From an uncultured Chloroflexota bacterium (GTDB lineage: Bacteria; Chloroflexota; Anaerolineae; Anaerolineales; Villigracilaceae), in the NCBI GenBank assembly GCA_903914955.1, contig CAIWRB010000155.1, positions 1-35,752 on the forward strand: DNA of 35,752 nucleotides. Direction: 5' to 3'. Below the pieces are notes generated by a model, which saw only the letters and a program-made list of their open reading frames with translations, searched no databases and was not told the DNA's origin. A program made the translations under genes and the position numbers. This document shows positions 7,971 to 16,178 of this stretch, in pieces. The stretch's first letter is position 1. The number at the start of each line of letters is the position of its first letter.

Positions 7971-9586
7971 CAAATTACCAATTCCCATCGCGCCGCTCGC
8001 CTGTGATGGGACGCAACGGCACAGTCGCGACATCACAACCATTAGCCACCGCGGCCGGGCTTTCGATTCTTGCAGCAGGCGGCAACGCGGCAGATGCGGC
8101 AGTTGCCACAGCCGCCGCGCTCAACGTCACTGAACCAACATCCACCGGCATCGGCGGGGATATGTTCGCGCTTTATTATGATGCACACACAAAACAAATC
8201 AGCGCGTTAAATGGATCAGGCCGCGCGCCCGCTTCTCTTTCATTGGAACGATTGCAAAAAGAAAATATCAAGGAACTTCCTCCCTATCATCCGTACACCA
8301 TCACCGTTCCCGGCGCGTGCGCGGGCTGGTTCGATCTCATCGAAAAACATGGCACCCTCGCGATGAATAAAATTCTTGCACCCGCCATCAATCTCGCAGA
8401 AAACGGATTTCCAGTTGCGCCTATGACCGCACATTTTTGGGAACGCGGGGCAGGGCGTCAACTTCAGTCTGCGTTGAACGGGTATGAATTAACCATTGAT
8501 GGACGCGCGCCAAAAGCTGGTGAGATTTTTTCAAACAAAGGACTTGCGCGCACGTTTCGCAAGATCGCCGAAGACGGAAAACGCGCCTATTATGAAGGCG
8601 AGATCGCCGAGTCTATCGCGCAGGTCATTCAACAATCAGGTGGATGCCTGACCACGGCCGACCTCGCCACGCATCACTCCACCTGGGATGAACCCATCTC
8701 TGTCAATTATCGCGGCTATCGGATATGGGAATGTCCGCCGAATGGACAGGGACTCGCGGCGCTGTTGGCATTGAATCTGCTCGAAGGCTTTGACCTCACC
8801 TCGCTCGCGCCTCTGTCCACCCGACGCCTGCACCTGCAACTCGAAGCAATGCGCCTCGCCTTTGCAGATGCCCGCTGGTATGTTTCCGACCCGGCGTTCT
8901 CTTCCATCCCGTTGAATGAACTGCTTTCCAAAACCTATTCAGATGAGCGGCGCAAACTTATCAATTTAAAGAAGGCCACGCTCGACCAACAACATGGCAC
9001 ACCCAAAAAATCCCACGGCACGGTGTACTTCTCGGTCGTGGATAAAGATGGCAACGCCTGTTCCTTCATCATCAGCAACTACATGGGATTTGGCACAGGC
9101 ATCGTCCCAAAAGGTTGGGGATTTTCTCTTCAGAATCGCGGACATAACTTCAACCTCGAAGCGGATCATCCCAATTCTTTACAGCCAAATAAGCGCCCAT
9201 ATCACACCATCATCCCAGCCATGGCAACCCGCGAAGAAGATGGAAGTTTATACGCCTCCTACGGCGTGATGGGCGGATTTATGCAGCCGCAGGGACATGT
9301 GCAAGTAGCCTGCGCCTTGATAGATGATGACATGGATCCGCAAGCTGCGTTGGATATGCCGCGATTTTGCATTGAGCCAGCCGAAGATGGTGGATTTGCC
9401 AGCCTCGAAGAAGGCATCCCTGGTAAAACCATCGCCGCACTCACCCGTCACGGACACCTGACTCGAAAAATCTCAGGCTGGGAACGCGCCCTCTTTGGCC
9501 GGGGACAAGTTATCATCCGTGAAAGAGGCGGGGTATTATCCGCCGGCTCCGATGCCCGCGCAGATGGCTGTGCGATGACGTTGTGA
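7967..9586 (+). CDS. Gamma-glutamyltransferase family Ntn-hydrolase (cytosolic, YwrD-like)
   Basis: A 539-aa gamma-glutamyltransferase-type enzyme; the precursor self-cleaves to expose a catalytic Thr. The N-terminus GRNGTVATSQPLATAAGLSILAAGGNAADAAVA and TGIGGDMFALYY is typical of the large subunit. The probable cleavage site and nucleophile is the Thr in KSHGTVYFSVVDKDGNACSF at about residue 349, and the small subunit carries PYHTIIPAM and GVMGGFMQPQGHVQV. There is no signal peptide, so it is likely cytosolic, unlike periplasmic Ggt; its substrate may be glutathione or another gamma-glutamyl compound. It is the last gene of the selD-led operon (ATGA overlap with the CBS gene). Its stop codon touches the start of the repeat element that follows. 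Confidence 0.88.
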   Translation: MTNYQFPSRRSPVMGRNGTVATSQPLATAAGLSILAAGGNAADAAVATAAALNVTEPTSTGIGGDMFALYYDAHTKQISALNGSGRAPASLSLERLQKENIKELPPYHPYTITVPGACAGWFDLIEKHGTLAMNKILAPAINLAENGFPVAPMTAHFWERGAGRQLQSALNGYELTIDGRAPKAGEIFSNKGLARTFRKIAEDGKRAYYEGEIAESIAQVIQQSGGCLTTADLATHHSTWDEPISVNYRGYRIWECPPNGQGLAALLALNLLEGFDLTSLAPLSTRRLHLQLEAMRLAFADARWYVSDPAFSSIPLNELLSKTYSDERRKLINLKKATLDQQHGTPKKSHGTVYFSVVDKDGNACSFIISNYMGFGTGIVPKGWGFSLQNRGHNFNLEADHPNSLQPNKRPYHTIIPAMATREEDGSLYASYGVMGGFMQPQGHVQVACALIDDDMDPQAALDMPRFCIEPAEDGGFASLEEGIPGKTIAALTRHGHLTRKISGWERALFGRGQVIIRERGGVLSAGSDARADGCAMTL

Positions 9587-9725
9587 CTACTCCCCACGCC
9601 TAAAGGCGGGGGCTTCTAGGGCAAAGCCCAGGCTCTCTAATCCGAGAGCTTCTATGTTTAGTATACTTCAAGCAAAACCGTTCCTTACATCTCCACTGCT
9701 AAAGCAGGGAGCTTTACGGAACATT
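9583..9725 (-). mobile_element. IS200/IS605-like end remnant without transposase (MITE-like)
   Basis: On the minus strand the right end reads AAGCCCCCGCC-TTTA-GGCGTGGGGAG ending GTAGTCAC, which looks like the foldback ends of IS200/IS605 elements. Further hairpins are GCTCTC/GAGAGC and GGGC/GCCC, then a second foldback (GCTCCCTGC-TTTA-GCAGTGGAG) near 9700. No ORF for TnpA or TnpB fits in 140 bp. It fills most of the gap between the gamma-glutamyltransferase gene and the LysM gene. Family assignment is by recall of end structure only. Confidence 0.5.
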
Positions 9726-9748
9726 TGGTAAAACGTATTTTTGTTCAA

Positions 9749-9757
9749 TGGTATAAT
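9749..9757 (+). promoter_or_regulatory. Extended -10 promoter for a leaderless LysM-protein mRNA
   Basis: TGGTATAAT is a perfect extended -10 (TGnTATAAT). The hexamer ends 10 bp before the ATG at 9768, so the transcript should begin within a few bases of the start codon. There is no Shine-Dalgarno. Confidence 0.6.
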
Positions 9758-9767
9758 TTTTTCTCGT

Positions 9768-10940
9768 ATGAATCAAGAACCCATCTCCAGTAATAAAACG
9801 AAAGTCTGCCCCACTTGTGGAACGCGCCTGAGTGAGAACGCCACGCGTTGCCTTGTGTGCGGCACAGAATTCAACGCCCAGCCGGGACCGAAAGCGGTTA
9901 AGAAGACTCAAAAATCGGTACAGGCCAGCCGCATGCCTGAGATCACATTAAGCCTGCCCGCCGCAGTAGGGATTCTCGCGGTTGTGATCATTGTGGCAGC
10001 AGCCATTATGTTCTTCGTATTGCGCACAGGCGCAGGCGGGGGAAGCCCGCTTACGCCAGCCGAATCTCCGACACCCACAATAACACCCACGGCGAGTCAG
10101 CCCCCCACAGCAACACTTCCATCAACTGATATCCCGACCGCTACACCCATCCCGCCTCGTGATTACACAGTTTCAGCCGGCGATGGTTCCTGTTCGCAAA
10201 TCGCATTTAACTTTGGCATTTCTGTTCAAAGCATTATCTTCGAAAATAACCTACCTTCCACTTGTCCGATCAGTGTAGGACAAAAACTCAAGATCCCGTA
10301 TCCGACTCCTACCATTGCGCCTCCTGCGACCAGCACAGCCCTGCCTGTGGATGCGACCAAAAACGCATGCGAGACCGTTCCGATCACCGTGCAGGATGGT
10401 GATACGCTCTCAAGCATTGCGGCAAATTATGCGGTTTCTATGGACGCGATCATGACATTCAATGGATTGACCACCACCAATGTTTTCGTGGGAAACTCAT
10501 TGCTTATTCCACTTTGTATGCGAGCGGCGACTCCGGGCCCAACACCCACGGCGACGATTCCGCCTCCATACCCCGCCTCGAACCTGCTACTGCCAGCGGA
10601 TGGTGCGGCCTTCACGCTGGCAAACGATGTAGTGACTCTGCAATGGGCGTCCGTTGGCGTGTTACGTAATGGCGAAGCGTATCAAGTGACGGTTGAAGAT
10701 GTGACCGCCGATCAAACCCGCCGCCAGACTGACTATGTGGCCGATACAAAATACATCATCCCAACAGCCTTCCGCCCGAAGGATAATGTAGCGCATGTTC
10801 TACGCTGGTGGATCACCCCGGTTCGTCAATCAGGCAGTGACGATCAAGGGCAACCAATTTGGGTGGCCTCAGGCGCCGTCAGCGAGAAACGCGTCTTTAC
10901 ATGGGTGGGAGTCGCTGTGGCAGGCACACCGGTTCCGTAA
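9768..10940 (+). CDS. Zinc-ribbon, membrane-anchored protein with two LysM domains
   Basis: A 390-aa protein with a mixed layout. An N-terminal zinc ribbon (CPTCGTRLSENATRCLVCG, about residues 13-31) should be cytosolic. One transmembrane helix follows (about 60-85, VGILAVVIIVAAAIMFFVL), then a Pro/Thr-rich linker and two LysM domains outside the membrane (about 130-180, DYTVSAGDGSCSQIAFNFG, and 200-250, PITVQDGDTLSSIAANYAV). It ends in a beta-rich domain of about 110 residues that starts with LLLPADGAAF and contains VTLQWASVG. LysM domains bind peptidoglycan-like glycans, so it may link envelope sensing to the cytosol. The start at 9768 is chosen because it lies just after the promoter and the next residues lead directly into the ribbon. 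Confidence 0.8.
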   Translation: MNQEPISSNKTKVCPTCGTRLSENATRCLVCGTEFNAQPGPKAVKKTQKSVQASRMPEITLSLPAAVGILAVVIIVAAAIMFFVLRTGAGGGSPLTPAESPTPTITPTASQPPTATLPSTDIPTATPIPPRDYTVSAGDGSCSQIAFNFGISVQSIIFENNLPSTCPISVGQKLKIPYPTPTIAPPATSTALPVDATKNACETVPITVQDGDTLSSIAANYAVSMDAIMTFNGLTTTNVFVGNSLLIPLCMRAATPGPTPTATIPPPYPASNLLLPADGAAFTLANDVVTLQWASVGVLRNGEAYQVTVEDVTADQTRRQTDYVADTKYIIPTAFRPKDNVAHVLRWWITPVRQSGSDDQGQPIWVASGAVSEKRVFTWVGVAVAGTPVP

Positions 10941-10975
10941 AGATCAACTTCAGCAACAAATTATTTGTAAATCAG

Positions 10976-11018
10976 GTAGACAGTCACCCGCTTCTCATAA
11001 GTGACTGTCTACTTTTTT
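10976..11018 (+). terminator. Rho-independent terminator after the LysM gene
   Basis: A perfect 12-bp stem (GTAGACAGTCAC with GTGACTGTCTAC), a 13-nt loop and then TTTTTT, 35 bp after the LysM stop. The arms carry AGTCACC/AGTGACT units like the heptad repeats elsewhere. Confidence 0.88.
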
Positions 11019-11157
11019 AACAAGAGCAGTCCATGGTCAAGCTGTGCTGCGACACTTATAGCGAGCGGTGAAAGGAAGCTCAAGCCAAGAAAACATATTT
11101 CAGAAAATCTCCAACAGCCATATAATACAGATTACAATCAATCGGAAGATTATTTGG

Positions 11158-11187
11158 TTGTAAACTTTTCGCTTATTTATTTATAAT
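11158..11187 (+). promoter_or_regulatory. Sigma-70-type promoter before the small-membrane-protein/methyltransferase operon
   Basis: TTGTAA (11158-11163) and TATAAT (11182-11187) with an 18-bp spacer, followed by CGGAGAAAATA and the ATG at 11203. The rest of the gap 11019-11157 shows nothing I can name. Confidence 0.5.
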
Positions 11188-11202
11188 ACACCGGAGAAAA
11201 TA

Positions 11203-11394
11203 ATGAATTCAATGATCAAAACGATACTAACGATTTTTGCAATATTACTCTTTCTCTCAGGAGGAATTTGGTTCCTGCAAGGGATCAATATCCTGCCTGG
11301 CAGTTTCATGACCGGCGACCCGCAATGGTCGATCAATGGCGGAATTGCCATGATCGTTGGAGCCGGCTTATTCTGGTTTGCGAAGCGCAAATAA
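11203..11394 (+). CDS. Small membrane protein with two predicted helices, 63 aa
   Basis: The ATG is preceded by a good ribosome binding site (CGGAGAAAATA). The protein has two hydrophobic stretches, about residues 6-24 (KTILTIFAILLFLSGGIWFL) and 44-60 (INGGIAMIVGAGLFWF), with the inter-helix segment INILPGSFMTGDPQW, and ends FAKRK. Short proteins with this LPGSFMTG-D-x-x-W loop recur as uncharacterised membrane proteins; function unknown. It is the first gene of a small operon with the 75-aa protein and the methyltransferase. Confidence 0.75.
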   Translation: MNSMIKTILTIFAILLFLSGGIWFLQGINILPGSFMTGDPQWSINGGIAMIVGAGLFWFAKRK

Positions 11395-11396
11395 GT

Positions 11397-11624
11397 ATGT
11401 CCGAAACATTCCACATCGGTGATCGTGTACAAGTTTATTTGGATTCAAAGTTTGGAATTAACGAAGGCTGGTACGAAGGCCGCCTCATTCGCATTGATCC
11501 GTACTCTGAGCACCGCAGCTTCTATTGGGTGGAATTAAATATAGATGCGCAGTTGATACTTGGCACCAAACAGATCTCTGTGTTCAATTTGAAGAATATA
11601 AAAAAACTGGAAATAAAATCCTAG
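11397..11624 (+). CDS. Hypothetical 75-aa protein, SH3/agenet-like
   Basis: It starts two bases after the previous stop with MSETFHIGDRVQVYLDSKFG and continues WYEGRLIRIDPYSEHRSFYWVELN. The pattern (GDRVQVY ... WYEGRL ... YWVEL) resembles small SH3-like barrels such as Tudor or agenet modules, but I cannot assign a family. A longer in-frame reading from 11268 overlaps the upstream gene and is not supported. Confidence 0.6.
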   Translation: MSETFHIGDRVQVYLDSKFGINEGWYEGRLIRIDPYSEHRSFYWVELNIDAQLILGTKQISVFNLKNIKKLEIKS

Positions 11625-11633
11625 GAAACTTAA

Positions 11634-12626
11634 ATGATCATTCCACTGCTCGAAAGAGCCCTCGCTTCACGCAAATATTTATTTGACACGAGTCACGAAT
11701 CCGCCTTTCGGTTATTCAACGGATTCACCGAAGGCTACCCCGATCTCGCATTGGATATTTACGGGCAGACGCTTATCATTCACAACTATGCGGATGATCC
11801 CAACCAAAACCAAACAATCATTCAAGAAGTAACAGTATTTCTACGAACCGCGCTAAGTTGGCTACGCGCTGGAATTATAAAAACGCGCAACGGGTCAACT
11901 CCGGAAGAAAAACGCGGCAACCTTTTATTCGGGACCGAGATAGATCGAAAAATAAAAGAGTATGAAGTCTGGTACGCCATTGATTTGACCCTCAACCGCG
12001 ATGCGAGTCTTTATCTCGACACGCGAAACCTGCGCAAGTGGATCATCGAAAACCTGAAGGACAAGACCGTTTTAAATACATTCGCTTATACAGGCAGTTT
12101 TGGAGTTGCCGCGCTCAAAGGCGGCGCCAGTCGTGTTGTGCAAATAGACTTAAATCGCGAATTTCTCAACCTCGCCAAATCATCTTATTCGCTCAACGGC
12201 TTCCCAATCCAAAAAGGAAATTTCATCGCCAGAGATTTCTTCGAGCAGGTTGGGAATATGAAACGTCTGGGTCAACGCTTCGATTGCGTCATCCTTGATC
12301 CCCCTTTTTTTTCCACAACAGCCAAAGGCAAAGTAGATCTGGAAAAAGAAAGCGCGCGGCTGATCAACAAAGTCCGCCCGCTGATCCAGGATGGCGGCTA
12401 TTTGGTTGCCATTAACAACGCATTATTCGCCAGCGGAAAAGATTATATGCAAACGCTTGAGGTAATGTGTAAAGATGGATATTTGAAGATCAAAGAGCTG
12501 ATCCCTGTGCCAGAAGATTTCATCGGCTACAACCCGATCGGCAAGCCGATCACCGACCCCAGCCCATTCAATCACTCTACCAAGATCGCAATTCTGGAAG
12601 TAAAGCGAAAGCAACTAAAAAAATGA
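11634..12626 (+). CDS. Class I SAM-dependent rRNA methyltransferase (RlmI/RlmK-like)
   Basis: A 330-aa methyltransferase related to the 23S rRNA enzymes RlmI and RlmK. The N-terminal RlmI-like domain (FRLFNGFTEGYPDLALDIYG, about 25-45) precedes the Rossmann core. SAM motif I is VLNTFAYTGSFGVAALKGGA (about 145), the acidic motif II is RVVQIDLN, and motif IV is CVILDPPFFS (about 218). It is shorter than E. coli RlmI (about 396 aa), chiefly because the N-terminal PUA domain is absent, so the exact rRNA site and whether C5-Cyt or N7-Gua is modified cannot be told. It is followed, with a 4-nt overlap, by the ACT-domain gene. Confidence 0.8.
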   Translation: MIIPLLERALASRKYLFDTSHESAFRLFNGFTEGYPDLALDIYGQTLIIHNYADDPNQNQTIIQEVTVFLRTALSWLRAGIIKTRNGSTPEEKRGNLLFGTEIDRKIKEYEVWYAIDLTLNRDASLYLDTRNLRKWIIENLKDKTVLNTFAYTGSFGVAALKGGASRVVQIDLNREFLNLAKSSYSLNGFPIQKGNFIARDFFEQVGNMKRLGQRFDCVILDPPFFSTTAKGKVDLEKESARLINKVRPLIQDGGYLVAINNALFASGKDYMQTLEVMCKDGYLKIKELIPVPEDFIGYNPIGKPITDPSPFNHSTKIAILEVKRKQLKK

Positions 12627-13027
12627 CGGGTGAAGTAGATTTACTCAAGCTTCTTCAGGGATTGAAACCAAAACTTAACCAAGGGGAATATGTCTATTGC
12701 CTTGCGGATTCAAAAGAACACGCGGCTGCACTTGACCCGCTTTTCTTTTTTCTTGAAGAGGAAGGCTTGACAGTAATTCTGCCAAAAGAAAAAGCGGACA
12801 CGCTGAACATGACCTACTCGACAACATTTGCATGGATCACGCTCACGGTTCATTCCTCACTCGAAGCTGTTGGCCTGACAGCGGCAGTTTCCAAGTCGCT
12901 GACAAAGGCAAATATCAGCTGCAATATAGTTGCAGCGTTTTATCATGACCACATTTTTGTACCAAAATCAGATTCAGCACGCGCCATGGAAACTTTACTT
13001 AATTTGACACGCGTCGATCATGGATAA
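12623..13027 (+). CDS. ACT-domain-containing protein
   Basis: A 134-aa protein with two halves of ACT-like fold: YVYCLADSKEHAAALDPLFFFLEEEGLTVILP (about 24-55) and WITLTVHSSLEAVGLTAAVSKSLTKANISCNIVAAFYHDHIFVP (about 72-115). The second half resembles the conserved core of the DUF2241/CASTOR-like ACT group. Such small proteins bind amino acids and often act as sensors, but the ligand cannot be read off here. Its ATG overlaps the methyltransferase stop by 4 nt. A short hairpin (13030-13045) without a T-run lies just downstream. Confidence 0.75.
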   Translation: MTGEVDLLKLLQGLKPKLNQGEYVYCLADSKEHAAALDPLFFFLEEEGLTVILPKEKADTLNMTYSTTFAWITLTVHSSLEAVGLTAAVSKSLTKANISCNIVAAFYHDHIFVPKSDSARAMETLLNLTRVDHG

Positions 13028-13111
13028 CTACTCCGGTAACGGAGTGAACTATAATCTGTTAACATATTTTTACTATTATTCGTTGAAACATTTTTCATTG
13101 GAGAAAATATA

Positions 13112-14188
13112 ATGTCTAAATTTCTTCACTTTACCATTTTGTTTGCACTTGTGCTCTCAGCCTGTGGCGGACAAGCCGCCCCGACTGTACCCCCAACCCA
13201 ACCGCCTCCCCCACCAAGTTCTACAGTTCAAGAGCCACTGCCCGCCACAACTATAGTACCCATCGCCAGCGCTGTCCCCATTTTTACGGAAACTCCCAAT
13301 CTCCCGACCCTTTCCCCTACTAACCTACCAGATTGCACCAACAAAGCAGTCTTCGTTGCCGATGTCAGTGTGCCTGACAACACCAATTTCGCTCCCGGGA
13401 TATCCTACATAAAAACCTGGCGCATCAAAAATATCGGTACTTGTAGCTGGAATTCAGATTATTCGATCCTCTTTTTTTCCGGTGAAAATTCCAGCGCCCC
13501 CGACAAATCACCTCTTTCTTCTACGGCTCCCGGCGCAACTCTTGATATTTCAGTTGACCTGACCTCCCCGACCAAAATCGGGAGCGCCACTACCAATTTC
13601 GTATTGCACAGCCCGGATGGAACATTAATCCCGATCGACTCAGGCTACCTCCTTTACGTAATCATCAATGTCACCAACGGCGTTGCTTCATCCACTTCAA
13701 GTTCTATCGTGACTCAGACCAGCGCCACGTCTGTCAGCGCCGGACCCACAGTCAGTGTGCCCGGCGGCGCCTGCGCGTACACGCTCGATTCAGCCAAGGT
13801 TGCTGAAACGATCAGCGCCATCAACAGCTACCGCGCCCAAAATGGTTCGCCGGCTCTGACTGTTAATTCCCTCCTGACTCAGGCTGCCCAAACACATGCC
13901 GCTGACATGGCCTGCAATAATCTGTTCTATCATAATGGATCAGATGGTTCCACTGCTGCCTCCCGTGTTGCCGCCACAGGATACACAGCACTGAATATGA
14001 CAGAAAATGTTTATGGAAGTTATCCTCCGCTCACCGGCCAAGGAGTTGTTGCCTGGTGGGCTACCGACCAGTTGGATATTCGTCATAACGAGAATCTCCT
14101 CAGCACGAAACACAAAGAGTTCGGCGTTGCATATGCGTTCTATAATAATTACGGTTTTTACGTGGTCGACTTCGCAACGAGCAAATAA
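13112..14188 (+). CDS. CAP/SCP-domain lipoprotein with NBR1-type Ig domain
   Basis: A 358-aa lipoprotein. The signal peptide ends in a lipobox (ALVLSACGG; Cys at about residue 18), followed by a Pro/Thr/Ser-rich linker. Residues about 75-190 form an NBR1-like Ig domain (NFAPGISYIKTWRIKNIGTCSW is its hallmark). Residues about 225-355 form a CAP domain: INSYRAQNGSPALTVN, LTQAAQTHAADMA, NLFYHNGSDGSTAASRV, and a last strand YGFYVVDFATSK. CAP domains in bacteria are secreted and of mostly unknown biochemistry. The start has a good site (GGAGAAAATATA). Confidence 0.88.
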   Translation: MSKFLHFTILFALVLSACGGQAAPTVPPTQPPPPPSSTVQEPLPATTIVPIASAVPIFTETPNLPTLSPTNLPDCTNKAVFVADVSVPDNTNFAPGISYIKTWRIKNIGTCSWNSDYSILFFSGENSSAPDKSPLSSTAPGATLDISVDLTSPTKIGSATTNFVLHSPDGTLIPIDSGYLLYVIINVTNGVASSTSSSIVTQTSATSVSAGPTVSVPGGACAYTLDSAKVAETISAINSYRAQNGSPALTVNSLLTQAAQTHAADMACNNLFYHNGSDGSTAASRVAATGYTALNMTENVYGSYPPLTGQGVVAWWATDQLDIRHNENLLSTKHKEFGVAYAFYNNYGFYVVDFATSK

Positions 14189-14224
14189 ACTCAAAATAAT
14201 CCCTACAGAAAGGAGAAAATAAAA

Positions 14225-14683
14225 TTGGAAAGCAAAGAACTATATTTGAAAAGTAGTATTTTTGGATCATTACTTGGCATTGGATTTGGAACTCTCATCG
14301 GAGCTTTGACAGGGATTCTGAGCGCCGCCTGGAATGGCATACTATTCTGCGCCGTCGCGGGATTCATTCTTGGCATACCGACAGGAATATTGACAGGCGC
14401 AGTCGTCGTTTGGACATCCGGCCGTACTGGCGGAGTAAGCACAGGAGCTTATACTGGCATGGTTTTTGGAGCCCTTCTTGGTGGCCTGCTTGGAATTTTT
14501 ATCCCTGATTCATTTCGAGCCGCTGTGGCCGCCCTGCATATTCTTGTTCTGGACGTTTTAACTCATGGAAGATTTGAAACTGCGATTCTGCTCAGCTATT
14601 TGGTTTCGATCACGGCAACCATGGTCGGCGCGTGGATCGGCGGACGTAACCTCAAGCCGCGCGAGCTGACCAAGGTTTCATGA
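14225..14683 (+). CDS. Glycine-rich polytopic membrane protein (unknown)
   Basis: A 152-aa protein that starts at TTG with a strong ribosome binding site (AGAAAGGAGAAAATAAAA). It has three or four glycine-zipper-like hydrophobic segments: about 12-35 (GSLLGIGFGTLIGALTGIL), 40-64, 75-95 (GMVFGALLGGLLGIFI) and 120-140 (LLSYLVSITATMVGAWIGG). The G-x3-G spacing suggests tightly packed helices. I recognise no named family. Confidence 0.65.
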   Translation: MESKELYLKSSIFGSLLGIGFGTLIGALTGILSAAWNGILFCAVAGFILGIPTGILTGAVVVWTSGRTGGVSTGAYTGMVFGALLGGLLGIFIPDSFRAAVAALHILVLDVLTHGRFETAILLSYLVSITATMVGAWIGGRNLKPRELTKVS

Positions 14684-14702
14684 AAAGAGATTTGAAAAAA
14701 TA

Positions 14703-15140
14703 ATGACATCCATTCAAGAATTGATCCCTGTATTGCAGATATCAATCGGGCCGGTGATCTTGATCTCGGGCGTAGGTCTGCTTTTATTAAGCATGACTAA
14801 CCGCCTGTCACGGGTGATCGAGCGTGCAAGAATTCTACTAGCCATATCAGAATCAGCTTCGGGTCAAATCCAGAAGCGGGTGCTTGCTCAGATCGATATC
14901 CTGTGGACACAAGCGCGCCTGATCCGAGTATCCATTTTACTGGCATCGACCAGTGTTTTATTCGCGGCCTTCCTGATCATTGTCCTGTTCATCACAGCCT
15001 TGTTCAAAATTGAAGATGCCTGGTTGATCAGTATTTTATTTGTAACCTGCCTGCTTTCTTTGATCGGGTCATTGATCGTTTTTATCACGGACATCAACCG
15101 CTCGCTCTCGGCGTTTAAAGTTGAGTTGTACGAACGGTGA
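14703..15140 (+). CDS. DUF2721-like membrane protein
   Basis: A 145-aa protein matching the DUF2721 pattern as I know it. The N-terminal helix (VLQISIGPVILISGVGLLLLSMTNRL) leads into an amphipathic cytosolic segment SRVIERARILL. Two more membrane helices (about 75-100 and 105-130) follow, ending ITDINRSLSAFKVEL. The molecular function of the family is unknown. It lies 19 nt after the previous membrane protein. Confidence 0.72.
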   Translation: MTSIQELIPVLQISIGPVILISGVGLLLLSMTNRLSRVIERARILLAISESASGQIQKRVLAQIDILWTQARLIRVSILLASTSVLFAAFLIIVLFITALFKIEDAWLISILFVTCLLSLIGSLIVFITDINRSLSAFKVELYER

Positions 15141-15186
15141 TTACAATTAGTAACATAAATTATTTTTTCATAACAAGGAGAACATC

Positions 15187-16158
15187 ATGGAATTCACTCA
15201 ACTTGGACGCACGGGTCTTAAGGTTTCGCGCTTATGCTTGGGGACAATGAACTTCGGTCCGCAGACAAACGAGGAAGATTCATTCGCCATAATGGATAAG
15301 GCGCTCGAACTCGGAATCAATTTCTTCGACACAGCCAATGTCTATGGCTGGAAGCTCGGCGAAGGGACAACAGAAAACATCGTTGGGCGCTGGTTCGCTC
15401 AAGGCGGAGGCCGACGCGAAAAGACGGTCATCGCCACAAAGGTTTTTGGTCGCATGGGCGAGTGGCCGAATCAATCACGGTTGTCTGCGCTGCATATTCG
15501 CGAGGCATGCGAGGCATCGCTCAAGCGGATGCAGACCGATCACATTGACCTGTATCAGATGCACCACGTGGATCGCAATTCTCCGTGGGAGGAAATCTGG
15601 CAGGCGATGGATGTACTCGTGCAACAAGGCAAGGTGCTGTATGTTGGCTCGTCCAATTTTGCTGGATGGCAGATCGCGAAAGCACAGGACGCGGCGAAAG
15701 CCCGTCCCTTTATGGGACTGGTCTGCGAGCAGAGCTTGTACAGTTTGAATGACCGCATGATCGAACTTGAAGTGATCCCTGCCAGCAAAGACTATGGGCT
15801 GGGACTCATCCCATGGAGCCCGCTCTCAGGCGGGCTGCTCGGCGGCGTTCTGCAAAAGATAAAAGAAGGCAGGCGAGCATCTGATGACATGAAAAAGAAG
15901 ATCGAGAAAAAACGTTTAAGCCTCACTGCATGGGAAAAATTCTGCAAAGACAGAGGCGAAGCCCCTGCGCATGTGGCGCTCGCGTGGCTGCTGGCGAATC
16001 CTGTTGTAACTGCGCCCATTATCGGCCCGCGCACCATGGAACAATTGACAGGCACATTGCGCGCGTTGAAGATCAAACTCAACAAGGATGCGATGAAACA
16101 ATTGGATGCGATCTGGCCCGGTCCTGGCGGGGAAGCGCCCGAAGCGTATGCCTGGTAA
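15187..16158 (+). CDS. Aldo/keto reductase
   Basis: A 323-aa NADPH-dependent oxidoreductase of the AKR superfamily (TIM barrel). The catalytic tetrad is visible: Asp and Tyr in FFDTANVYGW, Lys in VIATKVFG, and His in LYQMHHVDRN. The cofactor end shows YVGSSNFAGWQ, PWSPLSGGLL and the C-terminal APIIGPRTMEQL. The layout fits the YajO/Tas-like group of monomeric AKRs acting on aldehydes or sugar-like ketones; the substrate is not determined. The ATG has AAGGAGAACATC upstream. It is followed after 20 bp by a short-chain dehydrogenase, possibly co-transcribed. Confidence 0.9.
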   Translation: MEFTQLGRTGLKVSRLCLGTMNFGPQTNEEDSFAIMDKALELGINFFDTANVYGWKLGEGTTENIVGRWFAQGGGRREKTVIATKVFGRMGEWPNQSRLSALHIREACEASLKRMQTDHIDLYQMHHVDRNSPWEEIWQAMDVLVQQGKVLYVGSSNFAGWQIAKAQDAAKARPFMGLVCEQSLYSLNDRMIELEVIPASKDYGLGLIPWSPLSGGLLGGVLQKIKEGRRASDDMKKKIEKKRLSLTAWEKFCKDRGEAPAHVALAWLLANPVVTAPIIGPRTMEQLTGTLRALKIKLNKDAMKQLDAIWPGPGGEAPEAYAW

Positions 16159-16178
16159 TGTAATTTAGGAGCATTTCC

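Noticed and set aside
13030-13045. Terminator after the ACT-domain gene
   Set aside because: Only a 6-bp stem (ACTCCG/CGGAGT) and no T-run.
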